64,000 nt of DNA from Tolypocladium sp. Sup5 PDA-1 (Eukaryota; Ascomycota; Sordariomycetes; Hypocreales; Ophiocordycipitaceae), in the NCBI GenBank assembly GCA_000750105.3, contig JPHH03000005.1:248001-312000 (forward strand), in the 5' to 3' direction. Under the pieces are notes generated by a model. It had not been told where the DNA came from, made no database searches, and saw nothing but the letters and a program-made list of their open reading frames with translations. The position numbers and the translations under genes were made by a program. Shown here piece by piece: positions 8,635-18,884 of this stretch. Position 1 is the first letter of the stretch; each line of letters begins with the position of its first letter.

Positions 8635-11400
8635 ATGGAGTTGCAAGATGGCCTCTCCACGAGTACGTTGGTCGGGACCGATGCTATGGACCACACCACA
8701 TCGCCCGCCACGGCTGCCATGAATATGGCGGCCAACTTTTACCGCGATGTCCAGGCGTGTGCGAACAAGCACGAGCGGCAGCAGTTGCACAGACAGTACC
8801 GCGACAAGATCCTCACAATCGATCAACTCGGTGCCAACATAGCGGCGGCTTTCCTGCCCTTCCTCGGCCCCTCGGGCAGCCGTGAAGGCGGCGCTGATGC
8901 TGAGCAATGGTCCGACTTTGACCGCCTCGCCCAGCGCGGCAAGAACATGAGGGACCGGCAGAGCCAGCATATCAGACACCAGTCGGGCGTGATCGCCGCT
9001 TGGGGAGGCGAGAGATTCCACTACTACGGCTGGGAGGCTCTGCCGCTGCCTCTCCTGCGACAGTTGCATGAGCTTGCGGTGCTGATCCCGTGCTGGACCG
9101 ACGTCGTCGACCTGCTGAATTCCAAGATGCTTGCCCGGCATGAGCTTCGTATGTTGCGCGGCAATAACAAGGCGCTCCTGATCGGGGAGCACTCGGCGGC
9201 TTCCAAGGTGCAGAATCGTCACTCCCCCGTTGAACGCTCCGACATCATCTCGGCTCTGGAAGCTGCTCGTCAGAGGGCAACCCCTCTGGACCTTCGGCAG
9301 CAGATGGACCTTGCGGCGGAGAAGGTGAAGGGGGCTAGTCTCGGGGCATTCGGCCTCAAGCGAGATCTTTACAGCATGATTGTGCCATCAGTCAATGGTG
9401 ATGGCTCGGATGAAACGGCCTCCTCCTCCTTCTCCTTCTCCTCCACTTCACAGCCCCCTGACGGCAGTGCACCGTTAAAGGTACCTAAGCGAATCAGGTC
9501 AGTGCCGAGCTCGGCGCAACCCTCGAAACGTTTGGCTGCTTCTTCGGAACGCCGCTTGACGAGAGCCGCCGTTATCGATAGTGATAGGGAGTTCTCTAGT
9601 CAAAGAGGCTTGGAATCGCGAGTCCAGGCTGAGCCCCCTTCATACCCCACCGAGGCTGGTCCTCCTGAGCATGCAGACTCGGATTCTTGTTCGGGCGATG
9701 CTGTTGAAGTGACGGAAACGCTGGATGAAGCTGCTGGCGATAAAGGCGCGGACGAGCCAGACTACAGGCCGAAAAGGGTACAAGAGCCGAAATTAAGCAT
9801 TGAGGGCAGGCATGAGAGCGACAACCGGGATGATGAAGGGACTACTAGTGACGTTGGGAGTAATATGGAAGATGATGAGGCCAACGACAACACAACAGCA
9901 CAAGGCGAAGAGATGGACATAGAGCCAGCAAATGAGCCAGATCTTGAGGACATGAGACGAGTCGAGTCAGAGGGTCATGATGCTTTGCAAGACATCGTCG
10001 CGCCGTCAGAGGGGTCATATGTTGTGGAAGTGGAGGCGCTTGATGCTCTATTCCACATGAGCCGAGAGCACAGCTCTGGTCAGATGGAGACACAAGAACA
10101 CCTTGACGTTGCAAGCCCCGACATTCCAGCGCCTCAAGCTACGGGGTCCAGCCCAGGCACCTCGGATCGCAGCAGTGTCGAGATGACGGATGCTTCTGTC
10201 GTCCGAGCCCATCCCGGTGTTGTCGACGAGCCTGAGTCATCGAGGGCCGTTCCAACGCTGCTGCAGACATTGCGAGCGCGGTATGACCCTGAAATCAGCC
10301 GGTTCATTGGCAAACTACGAGAGCCTCACACTTCAGAGGATGCGGCACCACACCGTCTCTTGCAGCTCGAATGGATGGAGGCACAACGCTGGGCCAGCAT
10401 CTACGTCGAGCCAGAGCATGCCTTAGGCCGGAGCTGTGTGGCTTCCCAGCAGGAGGCGGATGTTTGGTACCTTGACTGGGATACCTTCCGCTCCTATGGC
10501 GAGAGTGACTTTGCCTTCGAGCGTCCTGTTGTCATCAAACAAAGGTTCCAGGACAGAGGCATGTATAACATCGCAGAGTACATCGACATGCTATGGCAGC
10601 GCTTCCCTGAGCAGGAGGTACTCATACAGAACAGCATGATGGGCACGCGCAATTCGATGAGCGTCAAAGACTATTGCGTTACCGTTGCTGAGGTTGACCT
10701 CAGCTCGCCGGAGTCGGCTGCCCCCGTCAGCAATGTCATCAACCTCGGTCGTCTAGCCCAAGCCGACGAACCATTGTTGACCAGGCTGCCTCGATTTGGG
10801 CTTCTCTCCATGTTGGCTGATCGCGTGGCAGGCGTCATGGGCCGGAGCAGTCAGCTCAAGCTCAGTGAGGTCAAGGGCAGCCTTGGCTTTGACATGTTGG
10901 GTTTCTCAGGGGCCTTCTCTGGCTCCCGCATGGATCCTCTGGTTGGCAGCTGGGTACGTTGTCTTGCCGGCTTCAGCATTTGGGCCATCGCCACCGACTT
11001 AGACGCTGGGGACTGGCAAAGATTCTCGAGAGATGGCCGTGATTGGTCTCCCGAGGGTAAGAGTCGCCTCATTGTCCTGGAGCAAGACGATGTTCTGTTG
11101 ATGCCACCGGGCTTGCTCGCTGTCCATGCAAACTTTGTGCCGCGGCGCTGTCTCGCAGAAGGCGGTATGCTCTGGGATGAGTGCAGAATTCCAGAGATCA
11201 TAGAAGGACTGCTCTATATTGTCAAAAATCAGCAATGTATCGACATGCCGGCTGGCATCGAGTTGGGAGCTCTTATCGATTCATTGGAGGCATGGTTGGA
11301 TGCTGATGATTACATCTACCCATCATCCCACGGCAGCAACACTAATGAATATGATCAGACAGTGAGAGCTAGCATCCAGTCACTCAGAGAAATGTTATGA
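8635..11400 (+). CDS. JmjC/cupin-like protein with altered metal site (921 aa)
   Basis: Single-exon gene. The open frame reaches back to 8437, but the first ATG is at 8635, after a pyrimidine-rich leader. The N-terminal 260 residues are helical and unrecognised, and the middle (about 300-600) is acidic and low-complexity. The C-terminal 250 residues resemble fungal JmjC-type cupins: a WYLDWDTF block, RPVVIK, a GAFSGS...D strand, and a VLEQDDVLLMPPG turn with a distal His. In a JmjC dioxygenase the first strand carries HxD for Fe(II). Here it reads R765-M-D767, while distal H831 is kept. One metal ligand is therefore missing, and demethylase-type activity is doubtful. It probably acts as a binding or structural protein in the nucleus (inference). 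It stands between RIP-hit DNA and decayed genes, a typical accessory location. Confidence 0.75.
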   Translation: MELQDGLSTSTLVGTDAMDHTTSPATAAMNMAANFYRDVQACANKHERQQLHRQYRDKILTIDQLGANIAAAFLPFLGPSGSREGGADAEQWSDFDRLAQRGKNMRDRQSQHIRHQSGVIAAWGGERFHYYGWEALPLPLLRQLHELAVLIPCWTDVVDLLNSKMLARHELRMLRGNNKALLIGEHSAASKVQNRHSPVERSDIISALEAARQRATPLDLRQQMDLAAEKVKGASLGAFGLKRDLYSMIVPSVNGDGSDETASSSFSFSSTSQPPDGSAPLKVPKRIRSVPSSAQPSKRLAASSERRLTRAAVIDSDREFSSQRGLESRVQAEPPSYPTEAGPPEHADSDSCSGDAVEVTETLDEAAGDKGADEPDYRPKRVQEPKLSIEGRHESDNRDDEGTTSDVGSNMEDDEANDNTTAQGEEMDIEPANEPDLEDMRRVESEGHDALQDIVAPSEGSYVVEVEALDALFHMSREHSSGQMETQEHLDVASPDIPAPQATGSSPGTSDRSSVEMTDASVVRAHPGVVDEPESSRAVPTLLQTLRARYDPEISRFIGKLREPHTSEDAAPHRLLQLEWMEAQRWASIYVEPEHALGRSCVASQQEADVWYLDWDTFRSYGESDFAFERPVVIKQRFQDRGMYNIAEYIDMLWQRFPEQEVLIQNSMMGTRNSMSVKDYCVTVAEVDLSSPESAAPVSNVINLGRLAQADEPLLTRLPRFGLLSMLADRVAGVMGRSSQLKLSEVKGSLGFDMLGFSGAFSGSRMDPLVGSWVRCLAGFSIWAIATDLDAGDWQRFSRDGRDWSPEGKSRLIVLEQDDVLLMPPGLLAVHANFVPRRCLAEGGMLWDECRIPEIIEGLLYIVKNQQCIDMPAGIELGALIDSLEAWLDADDYIYPSSHGSNTNEYDQTVRASIQSLREML

Positions 11401-11639
11401 GAGCATTCGAATCCGACACTATCCTTTTCTTTGCGGGTGTGAGTGAGCATACTGTAAAGGAGAACCTGAGGTTGTAACATTTGCAACAAGCATGTCAATC
11501 TAATGCGAACCTCTCATATTTTACAAAGAGAATTTGAGGATAATAAATAGCAAGGATGATAGGTGCACAATGCGAACAAGGTGTATGTAGTAACTATTGG
11601 CTCAGGCCGACTCTGTAGTATATAGGTCGCCGTGTGATC

Positions 11640-12236
11640 TCAAGCGAAGCCTTCAGGTAACTCCACAGAACTTATTTGGACCGCCGGGGCTCCTAGGATA
11701 GTGCGCACCGCCTATGCCTTGCCCTTATAGGAGAGCTTAGTCGGAACGGGCGCGGCCGCGACATACTGCGGCTAGTTATCGGCGGCGCTAGTGACCGATC
11801 GTGGGAAAGGTCTAGACAGCGACCACTTATCGCCGACCGTGTTCGCGTCGTTATGGTTAGCGAGGGCGATTAGGTGGGTCTAGGACGTGGCAAACTCGGA
11901 TAGCACGGGCTACTGCGTGGTTTGGTCGAGCAGTGCTGCGGTTACTGGATCATCGGCCTTGGCCAGGTGCATAGAGATGTCGAACTTTCCTACTAGGCCG
12001 GGGGAAATGCCTGCGGCCTACATAATCTAAGATATGGGGATGTCGACTTAGGCCATGTCGCGGTATCCGAGCATAAATTATCCGTACATTCCCGCGATAT
12101 TCGCCGTGGGGAAGAACATCACCTCGTTGCCTAAGTATAGGGCGTGGTACTCGCGTCTAGTGCCGTCGGGCAGAGCATAGGAGTCCGACACGATAGTCGG
12201 GTCGAGCGGGACCGCCAGGCGGTCCCGCGTTATGTT
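11640..12236 (-). pseudogene. RIP-mutated remnant of an unknown intronless gene (about 199 codons)
   Basis: The minus strand keeps one reading frame for 199 codons, interrupted by eight stops, all TAA or TAG, until a terminal TGA at 11642-11640. Every stop could come from CAA or CAG by C-to-T change at CpA, and codon-like GC use is otherwise kept (for example SDSYALPDGTRREYHALYLG). There is no frameshift and no intron. I do not recognise the protein. A mobile element or captured viral-type gene would fit the intronless state and the RIP, but that is a guess. Upstream of 12236 the frame becomes uncertain. Confidence 0.6.
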
Positions 12237-13555
12237 TGATACGCATTGATACGCATCGAGCCCTATATTTATAGGCCTTTAGTATCTGTACCCATAACTA
12301 GGGCACAGCCAGACCTTTTGACTCAATGGCTAAAGCATTGACTTTTGCATTCCGTAACAGTCTTATTCCCTTCTATTGCCCCTGTTCCCCTCCGTCAGGA
12401 CGGCGTCTAGTCTGGACTCTAGATGGACTCTCCTTGCAGCGAGCAGTCTGACCCGGGGAGAAGATGAGAGCCTCAAAGCTCCCACAACCCGCTGGGCGTT
12501 CTTTGAAAGTAGCCATCTATTACGGGCTCTTCAAGCTCTGCGCAAACTCCGTCCTGCCCAGGTGGCGGATGTGTGACACGATGGTGTGGTGAGGAGGCTG
12601 GTCCCCTGTGTCGAGGGATGCGATGGGTCCGACAAACTCGATCCTGTACTTGTCCATCAAACAGCGTTGGGGTTCCCTGGCTTCCTTTGATTTGGTGGCA
12701 TTCTGGCAGCATGTAGTTTTCTTTCGTTGGAGGACTCATTCAAGTATCTTGTCCTTTCCCCTCTTTCTGTGTTCTGTCCAGTATTAAATACAGTTGCTCC
12801 AACGACATACACCCGCCGCGCCTACAGGGTGGCAACGGGGTGGCCGTTCCGCGCAGGCGTGAAGTACCTAGAGACGAAGCTAAGCTGTCGGGCGCATCTC
12901 CGTATGCACGGGAGATTTTCAGCATCAGACGGTGACACGAGACGGAACAGCTACCCTCGACCTTGGTAGCACAAGCCCAAGCATCCATGCGAGCGATGTC
13001 TTGCTCCATTGTCCATCATTCTCCAGGGGCAGCACATGCTCGGGATGTAACCTACTCTCTCTCTCATTCGAGCTCAGTGCTCTTGCTTCCTTGTATCTTC
13101 ACTGCCGATTCTGGATCATTGTCCGCCGGCCCCGGATCCAGAGTGGGACAATACATGTAATGGGCTCTGCGTTGGGCATCTGGAGCTCTCCTGCACGAAT
13201 CCGACAAGCCTTTCAAACTGCAAAGTTTGTTTTAAAAGTAGACGACCGCAATCCTGAAACTTCGGGCCTGAAAGCAGACACCTTCCACTAGCTCTATAGC
13301 CGGGATGTGCTAGCTTGCCGAGAACGCTTGACCTATCCTGTAGTCAATGGCCTGTTCAAATTTATTTGCTCGAGGTCCTCATCGCAAGATCAATCGCTTT
13401 GAGGACGCGAGTCGCTATATCTCGCCAGGATACCTGGCTTCAAGTCTCTTTTCTGCATAAATCCCAACAGGGACGGCCTCCTCGGCGGTCCTCAACTGGC
13501 GTCCGCATATACGTAGAGTTGATGCTATTAGTGAGCTATGACTTGCTATATCCCT
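12237..13555. other. Intergenic, no gene recognised
   Basis: Base composition is normal and several short frames exist on both strands, but none has recognisable motifs, a convincing start context or splice structure. Confidence 0.5.
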
Positions 13556-14511
13556 CTACTCTGAAGAGCACGAGTTCTCATGCAATGCGATTGACCTCAG
13601 ACGCTGCACCACAGTCGCCGCCGAGACACGCGCCTCCGGCTCCCAGGCAACCATGTCAAGGAGAAGACCAACGAACTCCTCCTGATGGTGAGCAGAGGGA
13701 TGCAGTGCGTCTTTTGCAAGTCGGCCAGCAATCGACATATTAGTGTACTCATGTCCAAACCACCACTCCGGTTCCGTGGTATCCAGCTCTTGTCCCGGTT
13801 CGTAGTACCCGTATTCGTCGAACCTGAATTTTTCCTTCCAATGTCGAGGTATAGGACCGATATAGCTCACAATAGTACCGATAAGAATCTCAAATATCCG
13901 AAAACCTACGGGGAAAAGGAACTTCCCAGTAAATACCTGGAAGAGAACACACGCAAGCTGCCAAACGTCGCTTTTCATTGATGGAAGATACCCGAAGCAG
14001 AGTTCCGGAGGGAAGAATTCAATAGGACTTCCTAGCGACGGTGGTGGGCGATCTGCGAAGAAGGCTTGCCCGAAGTCGATAATTCGGATTCGTCTGAGCA
14101 CGGAATAGTCCAGATCTGAGAGTTTAGGAGCCTGAATGACCTGCTTCGGGGCATGCGACGAGCATGACCCATTTAGGCGTCTAAGATTTTCAGCCTTAAC
14201 GGGTCCTAGAATATCTTGTATGCGAGCTTCAGACATAGACTGAATATCCGGAATTTCGAACGTAACATTAGATGCGGTAAGGTCTGTGACGAAGGTTGAT
14301 CAATTAGCTAGAGCCAATGCAGAGCCAGATTTTGGGAATGGATACCGCCGTGGCCGAGCTTGTGGATGACTCGATACGACTGCTCAGTTGCGTCGATCAC
14401 ATCGCCAATATCAACCGGGTGGTATCCTCCAGGAACATATCTTTCGACATCCTCAACGTAGTCCATTAGCGGTTGACGATACCGGAAAGGTGGCAATGAC
14501 TCGTCGGACAT
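13556..14511 (-). pseudogene. SRPK-like protein kinase with N-lobe deleted
   Basis: The start at 14511 gives the usual N-terminus of fungal SRPK-like kinases (ERYVPGGYHPVDIGDV, then the glycine loop KLGHGG). The next recognisable block is the catalytic-loop region (DLTASNVTFE near 14280), followed by IDFGQAF and a C-lobe to the stop at 13556. Strands beta 2-3 with the ATP-binding Lys, helix C and the hinge are absent, and the His of the HxD motif is gone (VTD). A possible intron (GTATCC at 14345 to CACAG at 14284, 62 bp, CTAAT branch) would join the two parts in frame and give 297 aa. It cannot be an ordinary active kinase. It is either a decayed copy or a kinase-derived C-lobe protein. An intact relative lies at 58884-60378. 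Confidence 0.7.
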
Positions 14512-14639
14512 GGCGATTGATGGACGGGGACGAGATTGGATATGGGGAAAGCGCTATGTTGTCGGGTTTATGGGGGGGTGTTGGGGACTCATTTTATGGC
14601 GCGAGGGGTGGAGGTTAGGGGCCTGTTCGACATCCCCAC

Positions 14640-14979
14640 TGTGGAGGGCAGAAACCAAAATAGGTCCATTTTCGTTAGCCTTATCCCTCGGGACGAGAAG
14701 TTCCTTTCTGTCTGTCCCATCTTGACTATTCAGGAAGGAGACTTTCTGGAAATTTTCGCTGGAGAGATCCGGTACTCCGAGCAGTTTAACGTCATGTACG
14801 GGATTCCTGGTCACAAGAAGAATCTGTGGTTAGATTACTCGCATGTTACCGGCGCGCTAAACCTCATGCGCGTTGCCTGAAGAGACGCGAATATGCGTCT
14901 CCAATGGGAGCTGTGTGAAGAGCTGGATGGAATAGATCGCCGGTGCTCCACACTGTCGAGCCCACCAAAGGCGGCGGCA
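14640..14979 (+). pseudogene. SET-like accessory protein fragment with one in-frame TGA
   Basis: The reading frame gives LTIQEGDFLEIFAGEIRYSE, then NLWLDYSHVTGALNLMRVA, a TGA at 14878-14880, and continues in the same frame with NMRLQWELCEELDG. The pattern resembles a group of SET-like fungal hypothetical proteins; this is from memory and not certain. The frame on both sides of the stop is coherent, so a single substitution seems to have broken it. No proper start or N-terminal half is visible. It lies head to head with the kinase remnant on the other strand. Confidence 0.5.
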
Positions 14980-15098
14980 CGTGCCGCCCGATTCGGTGGG
15001 CCCGACAGCGCTTTCTATCATGAATCTGTATTTTTGCTATATACGACGAGAGTGAGTTCCCTAAACATATATGTTGAAGGAGGGTTTAGCAATAAAAA

Positions 15099-15560
15099 TC
15101 ATGGATAACCTATAAGGATCTCAAAGGTGGAAACAATACGCGAGAAAGCTCTGTACGGAAAGGAGGCTCGGAAGACTTCATAGGGCTGCCTACGAGCGAG
15201 TGATATATGATCATCCCACTGTCGGAGACACTGAATAACTTCAACCGTAGCTGCTGACAATTGGTTCCTCTTCTTTGTCGCCGTGTCACCCATCTTACTA
15301 TACAACCGCTCAGTATCTGCCTTCCTTGGTGGGATGCCATAGATAATAGATGTCAAGTGCCGTCCGCGCAAGAGGCGGCCAACGGGGTTTCCCGTATACC
15401 CAAAACAAAACCCCATCATTCTAGTCCGCAAGGAGGTATCAGCCGTGCCTTGGAACTCATCCATCTCGTCTAGCGGCGGCGGTGGTTGGGCCGGCTTCTG
15501 CCATCCGAGCTGGATGTTCAGCGTTAGGTCCTCGTCCGGATCGTGCCTATGTTGCTCCAT
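15099..15560 (-). pseudogene. hAT transposase C-terminal fragment
   Basis: A 153-residue frame contains ERLYSKMGDTATKKRN followed by LSAATVEVIQCLRQWD (residues about 84-115). This matches the hAT dimerisation signature of the type ERxFSxxGD...KKRNRL...QCLKxW. The catalytic core and zinc finger are missing, and the first 75 residues are unrecognised. No terminal inverted repeats were found nearby. It is a truncated relic of a DNA transposon, perhaps joined to unrelated sequence. Confidence 0.6.
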
Positions 15561-15643
15561 TAGGCGCTCCCGATGAGGTGCTCGCGGTCAAAGTGGTTAT
15601 TCATTCCGGCGGGTCGATTGTACGAGAATATTCTTTCGTTAAC

Positions 15644-15687
15644 GGAGATGGTGTGTTAGGGACTGACACAAGTCCCGAGGCAGAGAG
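15644..15687 (+). repeat. 44 bp repeat related to 48301-48344 (LTR-like start)
   Basis: The segment matches 48301-48344 at 40 of 44 bases. It includes tgtt(a/g)gggactgacaca and cccgaggcagagag, and similarity fades afterwards. TGTT starts are typical of LTRs. It sits next to the hAT fragment, between decayed genes and the conserved block. Confidence 0.7.
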
Positions 15688-15848
15688 ATGAGGGACCACA
15701 AGCGCAGAGAGCAACAGCAGCAACATCAGGAAACAAGGCCATGCGTTCTAAAACTATCTGTAATTGAGTAGTGTAGGTCCATAGGTATCCCATCGCAGAC
15801 CACGAATCCCCCAACCGCACCACTCCACCGCAGCACCACGCCCAGCCC

Positions 15849-18800
15849 TCACGCCGGCCTCTGACTACTAGTCCCCATGATACTCTTCTTGCGATCCGTC
15901 ACGCCCCCCACGAGCGTCGCATCCTTGGCACTGTCATCCACATCCAGCCCCTTACTCCCGCCCTCATCGTCCGCTGCATCAGCGTCGTCGGCACTGGCGT
16001 ACGGATTCGGCCGCACGACGGTCAGGTGCACGGCGTCGGGGGCCTGGTGGTACACGCGCAGGCCGACGACGGCGACGGCGTTCCACGGGTCGCGCTCGAA
16101 CTCGTCGGGGTCGTCGTCGGGCGTCGCGGCCGCTGGGGGCAGGGGCGCGGGCTGGCGCGCGAGCTGCTCGAGGTGGAAGTCGATCTTGATGTCGAACTCG
16201 CGGTCGGACAGGTCGGAGAGGTCGGAGAGGGTGTCGATGAAGTCGGAGCTGGAGGACTCGCAGGCTGCGTGGGGGACCGAGCCGAGCGGCTGGGTGGCGG
16301 CGGCGTCTGGCTGCGGTGCTTGTTCAGGGGGGTTGCCGCCGTTGGCTGGGGATATCTTAACGGCCTCTTCGGTTTCGAGCTTGAGTTCAGGGATATCTGG
16401 CTTTGGAGAAGGATAGATACGCTCCTCCTGGCCGCCAACAGGGACCTGGTCGTCCGATACCTCTCCTGGCTTCGTCTCCTGAGCGGTATCAGATGCATCC
16501 CTCTGGACGGGAACGGGGGCATCCTGGGCCTTGGCCTCCTCGGCAGCCCGCTGCTTCGCCTCCCTTTCCGCCATCTTGGCCTTGCGCTTCCTCTGCGCCC
16601 TGCGCTGCCTCTCCTGTCCCCTTTCGTACTGCTTCCGCTTGAGGTAGTACTCCTCCTCGCGGCTCTCCTGGATCTTCTTCCTCAGCTCCAGCCGCTCCCG
16701 TCCCTTGGCCCTCTTCTCGCACGCCTCCCGCGCGGCCTTCTCCTCGGGCGACTCGACGACGCGGCCCTTGCCGTGCGCGAGGTCGTACGCCAGCCCGATG
16801 CGCGTCAGCTTGTCGCGCCGCTCCTTTGCGCTGTTGCGGATGACCGTCTCGACGGGCAGCACGTCCTCGTCGCGCGCGGCGTCGATCTTGACGCGCACGT
16901 CGTACTCGCCCGCCTCGAGCTCGAGCTCCACGTTGACGGAGCGGCGCATGCGGTACGGCGCCTGGCTGCGCACGATGTAGTCCTCGTGGCCCGACCTGTG
17001 CAGGCGCAGCGCGAGCTCGAACTGGTACTGGCCCTCGAGGCCGCGGAAGTAGCGCTCGTCGAGCTGCGAGAGCACGATGACGACGGGGCCGGGCTGGGAG
17101 ACGCTGAGGGTGAAGTAGGTGTCGTGGTAGTTGAGCATCCAGGGCACGCTGAGCGTCGTCCAGATCTGTGCGACGCTCCAGTCGGTGTCGAAGAGCCGGG
17201 TGCGCTCAAAGGCCTGGTACTTGCGCAGGAGGTCTTCGTATGCTATCCAGAAGTCACCGTCGTCGCCGAACCGGTGGCCCAGCTTCTCGAGCCACTCGGG
17301 CGTCCACTCCTTGGAGCCGTCGCCTGGGGGTGTCAATACGCCTCTGGCAAAGTTAGCCCAAGGGTGAGGCAGACTCACTCCACGGGCCCTTCCATTCACC
17401 CTTGCCCCAGGGGTTCTTGAGGCGCACCAGGCGCTTGCCGTCAATCTCGACGGCCCGCTGCACCGAGTACGAGTGCAGCTCCATGATGCCCTTGCGCTCG
17501 CCCCATCGCGAGGAGCCCCAGACACCGGTGCTGCAGCCAAAAAGGAACTCCTTGTTGACTTTGAGGAGCTCGCCCCAAAAGTGTTCCTGCCGCCGTGTTA
17601 GTCCGGGGCTTACACGTGTAAAGGGGTAACGATCGAAGACGCACCTTGTCTAGGATGTCCGTCGTGAATATCTCCGACGTCACGCCCCCCGTCAGGTCCT
17701 CGATTCCCTCGCCGCCGAAGCCGCCCTCGATGGCGGCGTAGTCGCCGTGGGCCTTGGCGTAGCACTTCTCTAGCAGCGGCAGCCACGTCTCCTGCGGGTG
17801 CTCGCACTGCGCAAAGTACAGCGCGCCGCTGTTGGCCTGGTAGATGCGGCGGTAGGCCTCCTCGGGGTCGAGGCGCTCGCACTCGTTGAAGAGGACGCGG
17901 TCGGTGTAGCTCTCGTCGTAGTCGGACTTTGTGATGTAGAGCTGGGGGGTGTAAGCCGGGGGTTCACACAACCAGACCTCGTCATCAAGTCTCAGGGGCA
18001 AGACTCAGGGGTATCAACACTCACAAAGTCATCCACAATCTCGGATATCCACTCCCCATCACGATGAAAGACAAAGCCATACACGCCCACATCCTGATCA
18101 TGAGCCACGCACAGCCGCTCAATCAGCCCCTTCTTGTTGCTCAGCGTACACAGCGCCGCCATGAGCCAGCAGTCCCCGTCGCGGCCCTGGCGCACGTCAT
18201 TCGCCGTCGGGCCCTCGATGTAGAACTGCGGCCGGTCAAAGACCTCGGTCACGCGCTTGGCGCTGCGCGGCCGAAAGTCGCTGCCCGGGGGCTTGCCCGT
18301 CGCGTTGGCCAGGCTCTGCAGCGTCTCGCGCCGGCCGAGCTTGAGGTCCGACTCGAGGTCGAAGTGCGGGTCGCGGTACTTTTTGTTGACGCGGCGGCAC
18401 TCTTTCACGATCTTGGCGACTTTGGCGGCGCAGGTTGCGGCGGCGGCGGCGTAGCTGGCCGAGGTGGTGCGCGTAGGTGTTGTTGTCGTGGTGGTTGCGC
18501 TGCTGGACGAGGATACTGCTTGGCCAGCTTTCTGGGCGACCTTGTCGACGTACTGGTTCTGGGGGATGACCGTCGTGGCTTACAGCATCGGCTTGTCAGC
18601 GTATGTTCCCGTCTCTGTATAGGCTACATCTTGGAGACAAGAGCGGATCTTATATACACACCTTTGCCCGGTGTCTTGGTCGTAAACTTGGCCCAGAACT
18701 CGTCTATCGCAGCCTGAGGCGCCTGCTGCTTCGGCGGCCGCCGAGGTAAAGCCATGCCGAGCAATGGCCCTCGCCGTGCGGATGGTGAAGCGGAGCGGCC

Positions 18801-18884
18801 TGCGACGGAGCTCGATCGCGAGGCGGGCGAGCTGGAGCGGGTGCGGGTGCGGCGACCGATGTTGGGGCCGATGATGGCGGACAT
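15849..18884 (-). CDS. Calpain-family cysteine protease (918 aa)
   Basis: Five exons: 18884-18662, 18578-18025, 17941-17645, 17586-17379 and 17323-15849, with introns of 83, 83, 58 and 55 bp; all phases agree. The calpain core shows the catalytic Cys211 (GRDGDCWLMAAL), His396 (ELHSYSV) and Asn416 (LKNPWG). A beta-sandwich C2-like domain follows (DFWIAYEDLL, then MRRSVNVELELEAG), then a Lys/Arg/Glu-rich coiled coil and a disordered acidic tail. The triad is complete, so it should be an active calcium-type or calpain-like cytosolic protease. I see no MIT domain, which argues against PalB/Rim13. The start is the ATG at 18884; the frame continues upstream only to a TTG. Confidence 0.9.

Noticed and set aside
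12237..13555. Short frames between the RIP-hit ORF and the kinase remnant as genes
   Set aside because: None has motifs, splice support or good start context.
16026..17420. 464-codon open frame on the plus strand
   Set aside because: It is antisense to the GC-rich last calpain exon, has Val/Leu/Arg-biased low-complexity composition and no motif.
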